11,639 nt of DNA from the NCBI GenBank assembly GCA_031370485.1, contig JANMQK010000091.1, forward strand, positions 1 through 11,639. Direction: 5' to 3'. Each line of letters starts with the position of its first letter. The stretch's first letter is position 1. Below the pieces are notes generated by a model. It was not told where the DNA came from. It made no database searches and saw nothing but the letters and a program-made list of their open reading frames with translations. Below, piece by piece: positions 1-6,475 of the stretch. The translations under genes and the position numbers were made by a program. The stretch comes from JANMQK01 sp031370485 (GTDB lineage: Bacteria > Acidobacteriota > Polarisedimenticolia > Gp22-AA2).

Positions 1-21
1 GGCCAGGGGAGCCGGGTTCTA

Positions 22-756
22 CTACCTGGCGTCGGGCAGGACCGCCTGCGGCGAGGAGAGTCCCGGCTCCACCTCCGCGACAATGCCGCGGCCGAACGCC
101 GCCGCCTGTCCCTGACGGGCGTCCTCCGGCTTCCGGAAGGCGCGCAGGATCGTGACCGGGGGAGCAAGCGACTGGCCCTCGGCCGCGGCCGAGTGGATGC
201 GCCTCGCCACGTCCATGCCGCGCACCACATGGCCGAACGCGGCGAACCCCTGTCCGTCCGGATTGCGCGTTCCCCCGAAATCGAGGGACGGCTGATCGCC
301 GATGCAGATGAAGAAATCGGAGGTCGCGGTGTCGGGGCCGTCCCGCGCCATGGAGATAGTCCCGTCCTTGTGGGAGAGTCCCGTGACGCTTGTCCGCTCG
401 AGCGGAATAGGCGGGAAGTCCTTTTTCTGGACGTCGGGCCGGACCCCGGCCTGGATCACCTCGATCGGGACCGGATGGCCGGGCTGGTTTCCGGGGCGCA
501 CCGTGCGGTGGAATCGTCCGCCATCGTAGCGGCCCGCCTCGAGGTAGCGGAGAAAGTTCGATGCGGTGACCGGAGCGCGGTTCGCGTCGAGAGCGATCTC
601 GATTTCGCCCATTTCCGTGTTCAGAACGATCCGCGCGTTGTCCGGCACGCGCGAAGGCGCGCGTGCCGGGGCCCTGCACACCGCAAGCGGTACCGCGAGC
701 AGGAGCGGCGCAAATCCGCGAAGACAAGCTCGCATCGGGAGAGGGATCAGGCCCAT
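22..756 (-). CDS. Exported cyclophilin-type peptidyl-prolyl cis-trans isomerase
   Basis: The 244-residue product should catalyse cis-trans isomerisation of Xaa-Pro bonds during folding of exported proteins. Residues about 8-32 form a hydrophobic export signal (Arg9, Arg13, then LLLAVPLAV). A Cys at 27 lies in an imperfect lipobox, so a lipoprotein is possible but unproven. The cyclophilin domain spans about 42-206. It shows FHR at 82-84, whose Arg84 matches the catalytic Arg of cyclophilin A, IQAG at 101-104, GTISMAR at 132-138, SDFFICIG at 146-153 and FAAFGHVVRGMDV at 171-183. These are all in family order. The loop at 86-100 after FHR is longer than in the minimal bacterial enzymes. The ATG at 756 is followed by another ATG at 735, and neither has a strong ribosome-binding site, so the start is uncertain. 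The gene follows the arginine-rich protein gene by only 10 bases, which suggests cotranscription. Confidence 0.93.
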   Translation of the reverse strand: MGLIPLPMRACLRGFAPLLLAVPLAVCRAPARAPSRVPDNARIVLNTEMGEIEIALDANRAPVTASNFLRYLEAGRYDGGRFHRTVRPGNQPGHPVPIEVIQAGVRPDVQKKDFPPIPLERTSVTGLSHKDGTISMARDGPDTATSDFFICIGDQPSLDFGGTRNPDGQGFAAFGHVVRGMDVARRIHSAAAEGQSLAPPVTILRAFRKPEDARQGQAAAFGRGIVAEVEPGLSSPQAVLPDAR

Positions 757-766
757 CCGGCCCGCG

Positions 767-1210
767 CTACTTTTTCGAATCGTCCCCGGTCACCTCGACG
801 CCCGGTGTGGTCATGTCGTCGTCCGGCAGGGCGCTGCCCTTCTCCTCCTTGCCGTTTTCGGCAGTGTCCTCGCGGAGGAGGTCGACCTCCTCGGTCTCGC
901 CATCCGAATCGGCAACGACCGCGACCTCGACCCTGGCGCCACCCCTCTCGACGAACCTCGTCTCCTTGACGATGACCACGCGGTTCTCGCGGACCAGCTC
1001 CCAGCCGGCGGCCAGACCGATCGGGACGACCCACACGGGGCGGCCGGCGATCATTCTGATCGCGACGCGGCGGCGGTGGCGGCGGCGAATCCGGCGGCGG
1101 ACGCGGCGGCGGGTGCGGGCGCGCGGACCCGCCACGGTGTCGCCGAGGCCCAGGGCCACGGCGGAGATCGCGGCCGCGCCGAGCGCGGTGACGAACGAGC
1201 GACGCTTCAT
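767..1210 (-). CDS. Exported arginine-rich hypothetical protein with acidic tail
   Basis: I do not recognise a named family for this 147-residue protein. It starts MKRRSFVTALGAAA, a twin-arginine-like export signal (KRRSFVT plus hydrophobic residues 8-28, with a possible cleavage site near AG at 27-28). Directly after it comes a basic tract with 15 Arg in residues 30-52, organised as four tetrads RRRV-RRRI-RRRH-RRRV at 34-49. Residues 57-88 look like a compact beta segment (RPVWVVPIGLAAGWELV, then RVVIVKETRFVERG). Residues 101-147 are rich in Asp and Glu, so charge is strongly segregated along the chain. The start at 1210 is chosen over an in-frame ATG at 1249 because AAGGAGG lies 5 bases upstream. 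It lies 10 bases upstream of the isomerase gene and 69 bases downstream of the methyltransferase stop. An envelope role binding polyanions is conceivable but is only inference. Confidence 0.8.
   Translation of the reverse strand: MKRRSFVTALGAAAISAVALGLGDTVAGPRARTRRRVRRRIRRRHRRRVAIRMIAGRPVWVVPIGLAAGWELVRENRVVIVKETRFVERGGARVEVAVVADSDGETEEVDLLREDTAENGKEEKGSALPDDDMTTPGVEVTGDDSKK
1064..1111 (-). repeat. Period-12 repeat encoding four RRRX tetrads
   Basis: Forty-eight bases made of four degenerate 12-base units of CGN codons encode RRRV, RRRI, RRRH and RRRV (residues 34-49 of the arginine-rich exported protein). The repeat is in frame, so unit gain or loss would not disrupt the gene. On the plus strand it reads as GCG/GGC-rich low-complexity sequence. 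Confidence 0.7.
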
Positions 1211-1215
1211 GGTTG

Positions 1216-1222
1216 CCTCCTT
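1216..1222 (-). promoter_or_regulatory. Ribosome-binding site fixing the start of the arginine-rich gene
   Basis: On the minus strand AAGGAGG lies 5 bases before the ATG at 1210. This is the strongest Shine-Dalgarno match in the left half of the window. It rules in favour of that start, which gives a clean signal peptide, over the ATG 39 bases further upstream. Confidence 0.75.
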
Positions 1223-1279
1223 GATGCGGGCGTTGGCGCACCGTGCCATCGGCGGGCGCGCGGGCGTTTCAGGGTGCGA

Positions 1280-1888
1280 TCATACCTCCGGTCCGGTTCC
1301 GCGATCCGGGCCTGCCTGATCCCCTTCCGGCCCGGGCCGCCCATAGATCATCAGCGACTTATAGTCACCGATCCTCACGATACGGCGCATCGCCACAAGC
1401 GAGCCGAGAACGGCGCCTGTCAGGTTCTTCCCGGTCGAGTCCCTGTAGAAAAGGATCTCGCCTCCTGGTCGCAGGCGGTCGAGGAAGGTCCGGACCAGCG
1501 ACATCGCGTCCGGCACGATATCTGGCCGGACCGCGTCGGGAGGCTCGCACAGGTGGAACAGAGCCACCACGTCGAACCTGGGCAGGACGGGAGGCGAGAG
1601 CGAATAGATGTCACCGAACAGGACGCGGTACCGGCTGCCCAGCCCGGGGTCCTCGATCACGGCGTCGACGTAGGCGAGCATCTCGTCGCGGCTGGTTGTG
1701 ATGCTAACGACCTGGTTGTCCCGGCCGGGCCGGCAGAGCTCCCTCCCGACATGATGATGCAGGCCGCTGCCCATGTGAAAGAGGACCCGGCGCGCGTGCC
1801 GCCGGTGGGTGAAGTAGTCGACGAGATGAAGGTCGCAGGGGCAGGAGGGGTCGAGGCTCCATCCCCCGCGGGTCTGAAATCGCGTCAC
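1280..1888 (-). CDS. Probable class I SAM-dependent methyltransferase
   Basis: The 202-residue product probably transfers a methyl group from S-adenosylmethionine to an unknown substrate. After a short N-terminal region, residues 34-48 (RVLFHMGSGLHHHVG) fit motif I, the glycine-rich SAM loop. They are followed by VSITTSRDEM (61-70), where an acidic residue at the end of strand 2 would be expected. FGDIYSLSPP (91-100) is followed by FDVVALFHLCE (105-115), and RLRPGGEILFYRDS (138-151) is the typical post-motif III element. Motif I is unusual, with His38 before and three His after the glycines, so SAM binding needs proof. There is no signal peptide, so the protein is probably cytoplasmic. The GTG start at 1888 overlaps the propeller gene's stop codon as GTGA, implying translational coupling and a shared role. 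A much longer reading frame to 2275 is rejected because it would lie across the propeller gene. Confidence 0.72.
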   Translation of the reverse strand: MTRFQTRGGWSLDPSCPCDLHLVDYFTHRRHARRVLFHMGSGLHHHVGRELCRPGRDNQVVSITTSRDEMLAYVDAVIEDPGLGSRYRVLFGDIYSLSPPVLPRFDVVALFHLCEPPDAVRPDIVPDAMSLVRTFLDRLRPGGEILFYRDSTGKNLTGAVLGSLVAMRRIVRIGDYKSLMIYGRPGPEGDQAGPDRGTGPEV

Positions 1889-2832
1889 GGGAAGGGCTCC
1901 AGATCGAGGCCGGTCGGCAGCTCGACGACCGCGCATGCCCAGCGGGCGCCGTCGAACCCATCGGTGGCGACAACCGTCCGTTCCCCGTGACGGGCCAGGG
2001 AGACATGGTGCGCGCCCCGGGCCATCCATGGACGTTCCGCGTCCTCCGCGAGGATCGGCGCCGGATCGAGGGAAACTTCCATCGTATCTCCGTCGAGATC
2101 CTCGATCCGCAGCAGCGTGACCGCCCCGCCGTACGTGCCGCCCAGGTGGCGATGCTGCAGTGGCAGGGAGAGTTGACCCCCGGCGCGCAGCGGCCCGCCG
2201 CCGAGCCGCCAGGGCCTCGGGCCCCCGGGGACGGCGCCCGGCGCCGGAACGTCCCGGGCGATCACGGGATTGCACGGATGAGGCCGCCAGGTGCCAAGGT
2301 CGGACGAATGGTACGCCAGCAGCCTGCGCCCCGCGTTATCGGAGCAGAACAGCCACCAGAGGTCCTCATGCTTGAAGAGGACCTTGTCGCTCGGCGCGAG
2401 GCATCCGGCGAGAATCCCCTCGTGAATCTTGCGCCACCCGAAGGGGAACTCCCCGGCAAGGGTCTCCCAGATTTGCAGGACTTGCAGGGAGGATTGGCCG
2501 CCCCCCTGGAGGGGCACGAATACCTCGGGGACCATCAGGAACCGGTCGTCGTCGCGGATGGTGAACGGGAACGAGCAGGCTCCATCGTCCCCCGGGCAGG
2601 CGTCCCCGAGCCAGGTGGCCCGTTGCAGCTTCTCATCGATAAGAAAGACGGTGATTCGCTTGAAGAAATCGGATGTCGGGCCGAGGCCGATGGCCTCGGC
2701 CAGTAGATATAGGCGGCCGGAATGTGAAATCAGGAACGGATCGGCCAGGGTCTCGACCTCCAGCCCCTGCACGGTGCCCCGCCCCAGGAGCGGCCGGTCC
2801 GGGAGGAGGCGGTTGAAAGGGGGGACTGTCAT
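1885..2832 (-). CDS. GINT1 N-terminal-type five-bladed beta-propeller protein
   Basis: This 315-residue protein matches the propeller domain named after the N terminus of plant glucosamine inositolphosphorylceramide transferase 1. In bacteria that domain occurs alone or beside sugar-modifying enzymes and resembles GH43-like folds. Signature elements appear in order: LADPFLISHSGRLYLLAE (29-46), SFPFTIRDDDRFLMVPE (87-103), VLFKHEDLWWLFCS (151-164), WRPHPCNPV (182-190) and TYGGAVTLLRI in the C-terminal third. The segment between NPV and TYGG departs from the usual D...ARPAG pattern. I see no signal peptide or membrane helix and no attached glycosyltransferase domain, so a binding or hydrolytic role on a glycan is inferred rather than shown. 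The ATG at 2832 is preferred, with AGGA repeats just upstream. A TTG at 2850 is the alternative start. The stop overlaps the methyltransferase start. Confidence 0.72.
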   Translation of the reverse strand: MTVPPFNRLLPDRPLLGRGTVQGLEVETLADPFLISHSGRLYLLAEAIGLGPTSDFFKRITVFLIDEKLQRATWLGDACPGDDGACSFPFTIRDDDRFLMVPEVFVPLQGGGQSSLQVLQIWETLAGEFPFGWRKIHEGILAGCLAPSDKVLFKHEDLWWLFCSDNAGRRLLAYHSSDLGTWRPHPCNPVIARDVPAPGAVPGGPRPWRLGGGPLRAGGQLSLPLQHRHLGGTYGGAVTLLRIEDLDGDTMEVSLDPAPILAEDAERPWMARGAHHVSLARHGERTVVATDGFDGARWACAVVELPTGLDLEPFP

Positions 2833-2856
2833 CTTTCCTGATCCTGTCAAGATGCG

Positions 2857-2887
2857 ATAGTACGTCCGGCAAGGGCTTTCCTGTCAA
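2857..2887 (-). promoter_or_regulatory. Candidate sigma70-type promoter for the propeller/methyltransferase genes
   Basis: On the minus strand a perfect TTGACA (2887-2882) is followed 19 bases later by TACTAT (2862-2857), 24 bases before the propeller ATG. The spacer is longer than the 17-base optimum and the -10 matches only four of six positions, so this is a suggestion. A second copy of TTGACAGGA at 2850-2842 overlaps the alternative TTG start. Confidence 0.35.
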
Positions 2888-3010
2888 CCTCGGACCCGCG
2901 TCTCCGAAAGAACTGCGGCCGGAGCGCCGGTTTCGGCGTATACAAGAGCCGGATCGGGAGGGGAGAGGCGGCCGGCCCGCCGCCCTCTCCCGTGAAAGGG
3001 GAAAGGAACA

Positions 3011-4852
3011 ATGCGGATCATGGGGTCCCGGCTGCCGGGCCTGGTTGCGATCGCGGCCCTGGCGATGGGGGCGGGCGCCGGCGCCCGCGCCACGGAGAGC
3101 CCCGCGTGGCGCGGAAAGGTCCATCCGGCGGTGCTCGAACGCGCCGCCACGGGGCCGGTCGAGTTCCTGATCGTCCTGGCCGAGCAGGCCGACCTCGGCG
3201 GGGCCGACCGGTTCCGGACGAAGGAGGAGCGTGGCGCGTGGGTCGTGGCGCGGTTGCGCGAGGTCGCGGCCCGCACGCAGGCGCCCGTCGTCAAGCAACT
3301 CGCCGCCGAGGGTGTCGAGCACCGGGAGTTCTGGATCGCGAACCTCCTCTGGGCGCGCGGCGGGCTCGACGAGATCGAGCGCATCGCGGAGCGTCCGGAC
3401 GTGGGCCGCGTCGACGGCAACCCCTCCATCCGGATGGAAGAGCCGGCGGGCGATCCCGCCCTCGGTCCGGCAGCCAGCCAGGCGGCCTCCATCGAATGGG
3501 GGTTGCAGAGAGTCGGCGCCCCCACGCTGTGGTCGATGGGCTACCGGGGCGGAGGGGTCGTGGTCGGCGGTGAGGATACCGGCTACGAGTGGTCCCACGC
3601 CGCGCTCAGGAGCCAGTACCGCGGCTGGGACGGCGCGACCGCCCGGCACGATTACAACTGGCACGATGCGATCCACAGCGGCGGCGCGTCCTGCGGAGCC
3701 GACTCCCCATTCCCCTGCGACGATCACAACCACGGAACGCACACGATGGGGATCATGGTCGGCGACGACGGCGGGTCGAACCAGATCGGGATGGCGCCCG
3801 CGGCACGCTGGATCGGGTGCCGCAACATGGACGCCGGCAATGGAACGCCCGCGACCTACACCGAGTGCTTCCAGTGGTTCGTGGCGCCGACGGACCTCGC
3901 GGGCCAGAACCCCGATCCGTCCCTTTCCCCGGACGTGATCAACAACTCGTGGACCTGCCCGCAGTCCGAAGGCTGCTCCTGGGATACGTTGCGGACGGTG
4001 GTGGAGAACACGCGCGCCGCGGGCATCCTGGTCGTCGCCAGCACCGGCAACGGCGGCAGCGGATGCGCCACGGTCGTCAGCCCGCCGGCGATCTACGCGG
4101 CCACGCTCAGCGTCGGCGCGACCGACTCGTCCGACCTCATCGCCCCGTTCTCGAGCCGGGGTCCGGTCACCGTCGACGGAAGCAACCGCCTGAAGCCCGA
4201 TGTCTCGGCGCCGGGTGTCAACGTGCGCTCGAGCGTGCGCGGCGGGGGCTACGCGGTCTTCAGCGGGACGAGCATGGCCGGCCCCCACGTCGCCGGTCTC
4301 GCGGCGCTCCTGATGAGCGCGCGGCCGGACCTGAGGGGCCGCGTGTCCGAGCTGGAGACCCTCCTGAAACTCTCTTCGACGCCGCTCACGTCGGCCCAGG
4401 ATTGCGGGGGGATTCCCGGCTCGTCGGTCCCGAATCCGATCTACGGCTACGGTCGGATCGATGCAATCGAAACGATCCTGGGGGACGCGGACGCCGACGG
4501 CGCGAACAACCTCGAGGATTGCCGGCCGGCCGACCCGCTGGCGTGGCGCGTCCCGGACCCGGCCCGCGATCTCCTCCTGTCGGGAGCGGCGCCGACCGCG
4601 ATGTCCTGGTCGCCTTCCTCCGACCCGGGCGCCACGTCGGTGCTGTATGACGTGGTGCGCAGCCAGTCCCCAAGCGACTTCTCGGCGGCCACCTGCCTGC
4701 TGACCGGTTCCTCCGGCACCTCGGCGTCCGACGCCGCCCTGCCCGGGCAGATCTTCTATTACCTGGTGCGCGCCGAAAACAGTTGCGGCGGCTCGCTCGG
4801 CGTCGGCTCGGACGGCGCCCCCCGCGCGGCGCGCGCCTGCGCCGGCCCGTGA
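3011..4852 (+). CDS. Secreted subtilisin-like S8 serine protease
   Basis: The 613-residue product is an exported endopeptidase. Residues 1-29 form a signal peptide ending near GARA. Residues about 48-145 look like an I9-type propeptide (VEFLIVLAEQADL early, then IERIAERPDVGRVDGN). The peptidase S8 domain covers about 155-490, with triad Asp189 (GGEDTG), His241 (HNHGTHTMG) and Ser421 (FSGTSMAGPHVAG), and oxyanion Asn347 (VVASTGNGG). All catalytic residues are intact. From residue 492, DADADGANNLEDC forms a calcium-type Asp-rich linker. It leads into a fibronectin-like C-terminal module (about 515-613) with FYYLVRAENSCGGSLG, similar to the tail of the BNR protein further right. The ATG has an AAAGGGGAAAGGA ribosome-binding region. 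It is transcribed divergently from the propeller gene, and the oxidoreductase gene follows 113 bases downstream. Confidence 0.96.
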   Translation: MRIMGSRLPGLVAIAALAMGAGAGARATESPAWRGKVHPAVLERAATGPVEFLIVLAEQADLGGADRFRTKEERGAWVVARLREVAARTQAPVVKQLAAEGVEHREFWIANLLWARGGLDEIERIAERPDVGRVDGNPSIRMEEPAGDPALGPAASQAASIEWGLQRVGAPTLWSMGYRGGGVVVGGEDTGYEWSHAALRSQYRGWDGATARHDYNWHDAIHSGGASCGADSPFPCDDHNHGTHTMGIMVGDDGGSNQIGMAPAARWIGCRNMDAGNGTPATYTECFQWFVAPTDLAGQNPDPSLSPDVINNSWTCPQSEGCSWDTLRTVVENTRAAGILVVASTGNGGSGCATVVSPPAIYAATLSVGATDSSDLIAPFSSRGPVTVDGSNRLKPDVSAPGVNVRSSVRGGGYAVFSGTSMAGPHVAGLAALLMSARPDLRGRVSELETLLKLSSTPLTSAQDCGGIPGSSVPNPIYGYGRIDAIETILGDADADGANNLEDCRPADPLAWRVPDPARDLLLSGAAPTAMSWSPSSDPGATSVLYDVVRSQSPSDFSAATCLLTGSSGTSASDAALPGQIFYYLVRAENSCGGSLGVGSDGAPRAARACAGP

Positions 4853-4879
4853 GCACGATCGAGACACTGGCACATCCCA

Positions 4880-4907
4880 TTCGGTAAACCCGATCTCCGG
4901 TTATGAT
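4880..4907 (+). promoter_or_regulatory. Candidate promoter upstream of the oxidoreductase fusion
   Basis: TATGAT at 4902-4907 is a five-of-six match to a -10 element. The -35 position 16 bases upstream (TTCGGT) is a poor match. It lies in the 113-base gap between the protease stop and the GTG start at 4966, where no convincing terminator hairpin is visible. Read-through from the protease gene remains possible. Confidence 0.3.
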
Positions 4908-4965
4908 TCGGCTGACGGGGACGTTCCGTTACCGGGGCGCCTGATCATTCTCTGGAGACGAGCCA

Positions 4966-6471
4966 GTGAAAGCACAGTTACGACTTCTGATCGTTCCAAT
5001 CTGCGCGGCGGCGTTCTTGTCCATGGGGGCAGCGGCGGCCGGGACACCGGGTCCGGGTGACGCCCCGCTGATGAAGGCGATTGTCTACCGCAACTATGGT
5101 CCCCCCGATGTCCTCCGGCTCGAAGACATCGAGAAGCCCGTTCCCAACGAGAACCAGGTCCTGGTCAGGGTTCGCGCGGCTTCCCTGAATCCGCTCGACT
5201 TCCACTACATGAGAGGCACGCCCTACCTCATTCGCCCGTTCGCGTCGGGGCTGCTCAGGCCAAAAGTCACGCGGCTGGGCGTCGATTTGGCCGGTGTCGT
5301 CGAAGCGGTCGGCAGCAAGGTCACGCAGTTCAAGCCGGGCGACGAGGTGTTCGGGCATCGGTGGGGCGCTTTTGCCGAGTATGTATGCGCTTCCGAGCAG
5401 GCGCTCGTCATGAAGCCGGAGAATGTGTCGTTCGAGCAGGCGGCTTCCGTCCCCATAGCGGCGGTCACCGCGTTGCAGGGTCTTCGCGACAAGGGAAAGA
5501 TTCAGCCGGGGCAGAAGGTCCTGATCAACGGCGCGTCGGGGGGCGTAGGCACGTTCGCCGTGCAGATCGCCAAGACGTTCGGCGCGGATGTGACCGGCGT
5601 ATGCAGTACGAGGAATGTCGACATGGTCCGCTCGATCGGCGCGGATCACGTCATTGACTACACCAAGGAGGATTTTACCAGGAGCGGGCAGCGGTATGAC
5701 CTGATTCTCGACATGGTCTCGAACCATTCACTGTCGGATGTCAGGCGCGCGCTGACTCCGGAGGGGACACTCGTCCTGGTCGGGAGCACCGACACGGGGC
5801 TCTGGCTCAAGCCTCTCGCGATGATGCTCGAACCGAGCCTCGTATCACCGTTCGTCAGCCAGAAGTTCGTCGGCATCCTGGCTCAACTGAACAAAGAAGA
5901 CCTGACCATCCTGGGCGATCTCATGCGGTCCGGGAAGGTGACACCGATCATCGACAGGCGTTACAGGATGAGTGAGGCCCCCGAGGCGATGCGGTACCTG
6001 GAGGAAGGGCACGCGCGCGGGAAAGTGGTCATAACCATGGAACAGGGCGACGAACCCTCGCCGGCGCGTGCCAATCCCGCCGCGGACTCTGCGAGCACGA
6101 CCGGACCCGTCCTGATTGTTCTTGCGCTCAGCGCCATCGCTGTGGGCGTGCCGATCGCCGTCGCGCTCGCTCTCAATCGTCGCTTCCAGCGGCGCCATCC
6201 AGGGAAGAGGCCGTACCGGTGGGGCTATTATTTCAGCGTTCAGTCGTTCGTCTGCGGCCTTGGCCTCGGCGTCATGCTGGAATCGGGGGCCGGTGCCATC
6301 ATCGTCTGCGGCGGCGTTTACGCTTTGCTAGCATGGTTCTTCGCGCAGCGTCACCGGTGGGCCTGGGTCACGCTCACGATTTTCAGCTTCAACCCGGTCG
6401 CCTGGATCATCAATCTTGTCTATTGCTGGAGGCGTTGGGCGGAGGACTCCGCCGCCACGGCAACGGTCTGA
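4966..6471 (+). CDS. Medium-chain (quinone oxidoreductase-like) dehydrogenase with signal peptide and membrane tail
   Basis: This 501-residue protein contains a zinc-independent medium-chain dehydrogenase/reductase domain at about 36-355. The domain starts MKAIVYRNYGPPDVLRLEDI and includes GVDLAGVVEAVGSKV, PGDEVFG, the NAD(P)-binding loop INGASGGVGTFAVQIAKTFGA (187-207) and IDYTKEDF. It should reduce or oxidise quinones or enones with NAD(P)H. Two additions are odd. Residues 1-25 look like a cleavable signal peptide, with KAQLR, a hydrophobic core and GAAAAG. Residues about 381-491 add four predicted membrane helices after a Pro/Ala/Ser linker, ending FNPVAWIINLVYCWRRW. A periplasmic NAD(P)H enzyme would lack cofactor, so the true start may be Met36 (5071), with the protein tethered by its tail. 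The GTG at 4966 has GGAG 8 bases upstream, which favours the long form. The stop lies 4 bases from the convergent BNR gene. Confidence 0.88.
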   Translation: MKAQLRLLIVPICAAAFLSMGAAAAGTPGPGDAPLMKAIVYRNYGPPDVLRLEDIEKPVPNENQVLVRVRAASLNPLDFHYMRGTPYLIRPFASGLLRPKVTRLGVDLAGVVEAVGSKVTQFKPGDEVFGHRWGAFAEYVCASEQALVMKPENVSFEQAASVPIAAVTALQGLRDKGKIQPGQKVLINGASGGVGTFAVQIAKTFGADVTGVCSTRNVDMVRSIGADHVIDYTKEDFTRSGQRYDLILDMVSNHSLSDVRRALTPEGTLVLVGSTDTGLWLKPLAMMLEPSLVSPFVSQKFVGILAQLNKEDLTILGDLMRSGKVTPIIDRRYRMSEAPEAMRYLEEGHARGKVVITMEQGDEPSPARANPAADSASTTGPVLIVLALSAIAVGVPIAVALALNRRFQRRHPGKRPYRWGYYFSVQSFVCGLGLGVMLESGAGAIIVCGGVYALLAWFFAQRHRWAWVTLTIFSFNPVAWIINLVYCWRRWAEDSAATATV

Positions 6472-6475
6472 CAGG

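Noticed and set aside
1279..1284. TATGAT on the minus strand as a -10 for the arginine-rich gene
   Set aside because: It overlaps the methyltransferase stop codon and has no recognisable -35. It may be chance, and cotranscription with the upstream genes is equally likely.
566..1990. A 474-codon open frame on the plus strand opposite the isomerase, arginine-rich and methyltransferase genes
   Set aside because: The translation is low-complexity and without motifs. The minus-strand genes beneath it carry clear family signatures and ribosome-binding sites.
2160..2260. Possible compensated frameshift in the propeller gene between NPV and TYGG
   Set aside because: The segment is atypical, but conserved elements on both sides are in the same frame, and neither other frame gives a better family match, so divergence is the simpler explanation.
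2633..4873. A 746-codon open frame on the minus strand opposite the subtilisin-like protease
   Set aside because: It is Arg/Gly/Pro/Ala-rich with no domain pattern and lies opposite a protease with an intact catalytic triad. Its 3' end also overlaps the propeller gene in another frame. High GC makes such antisense frames common.
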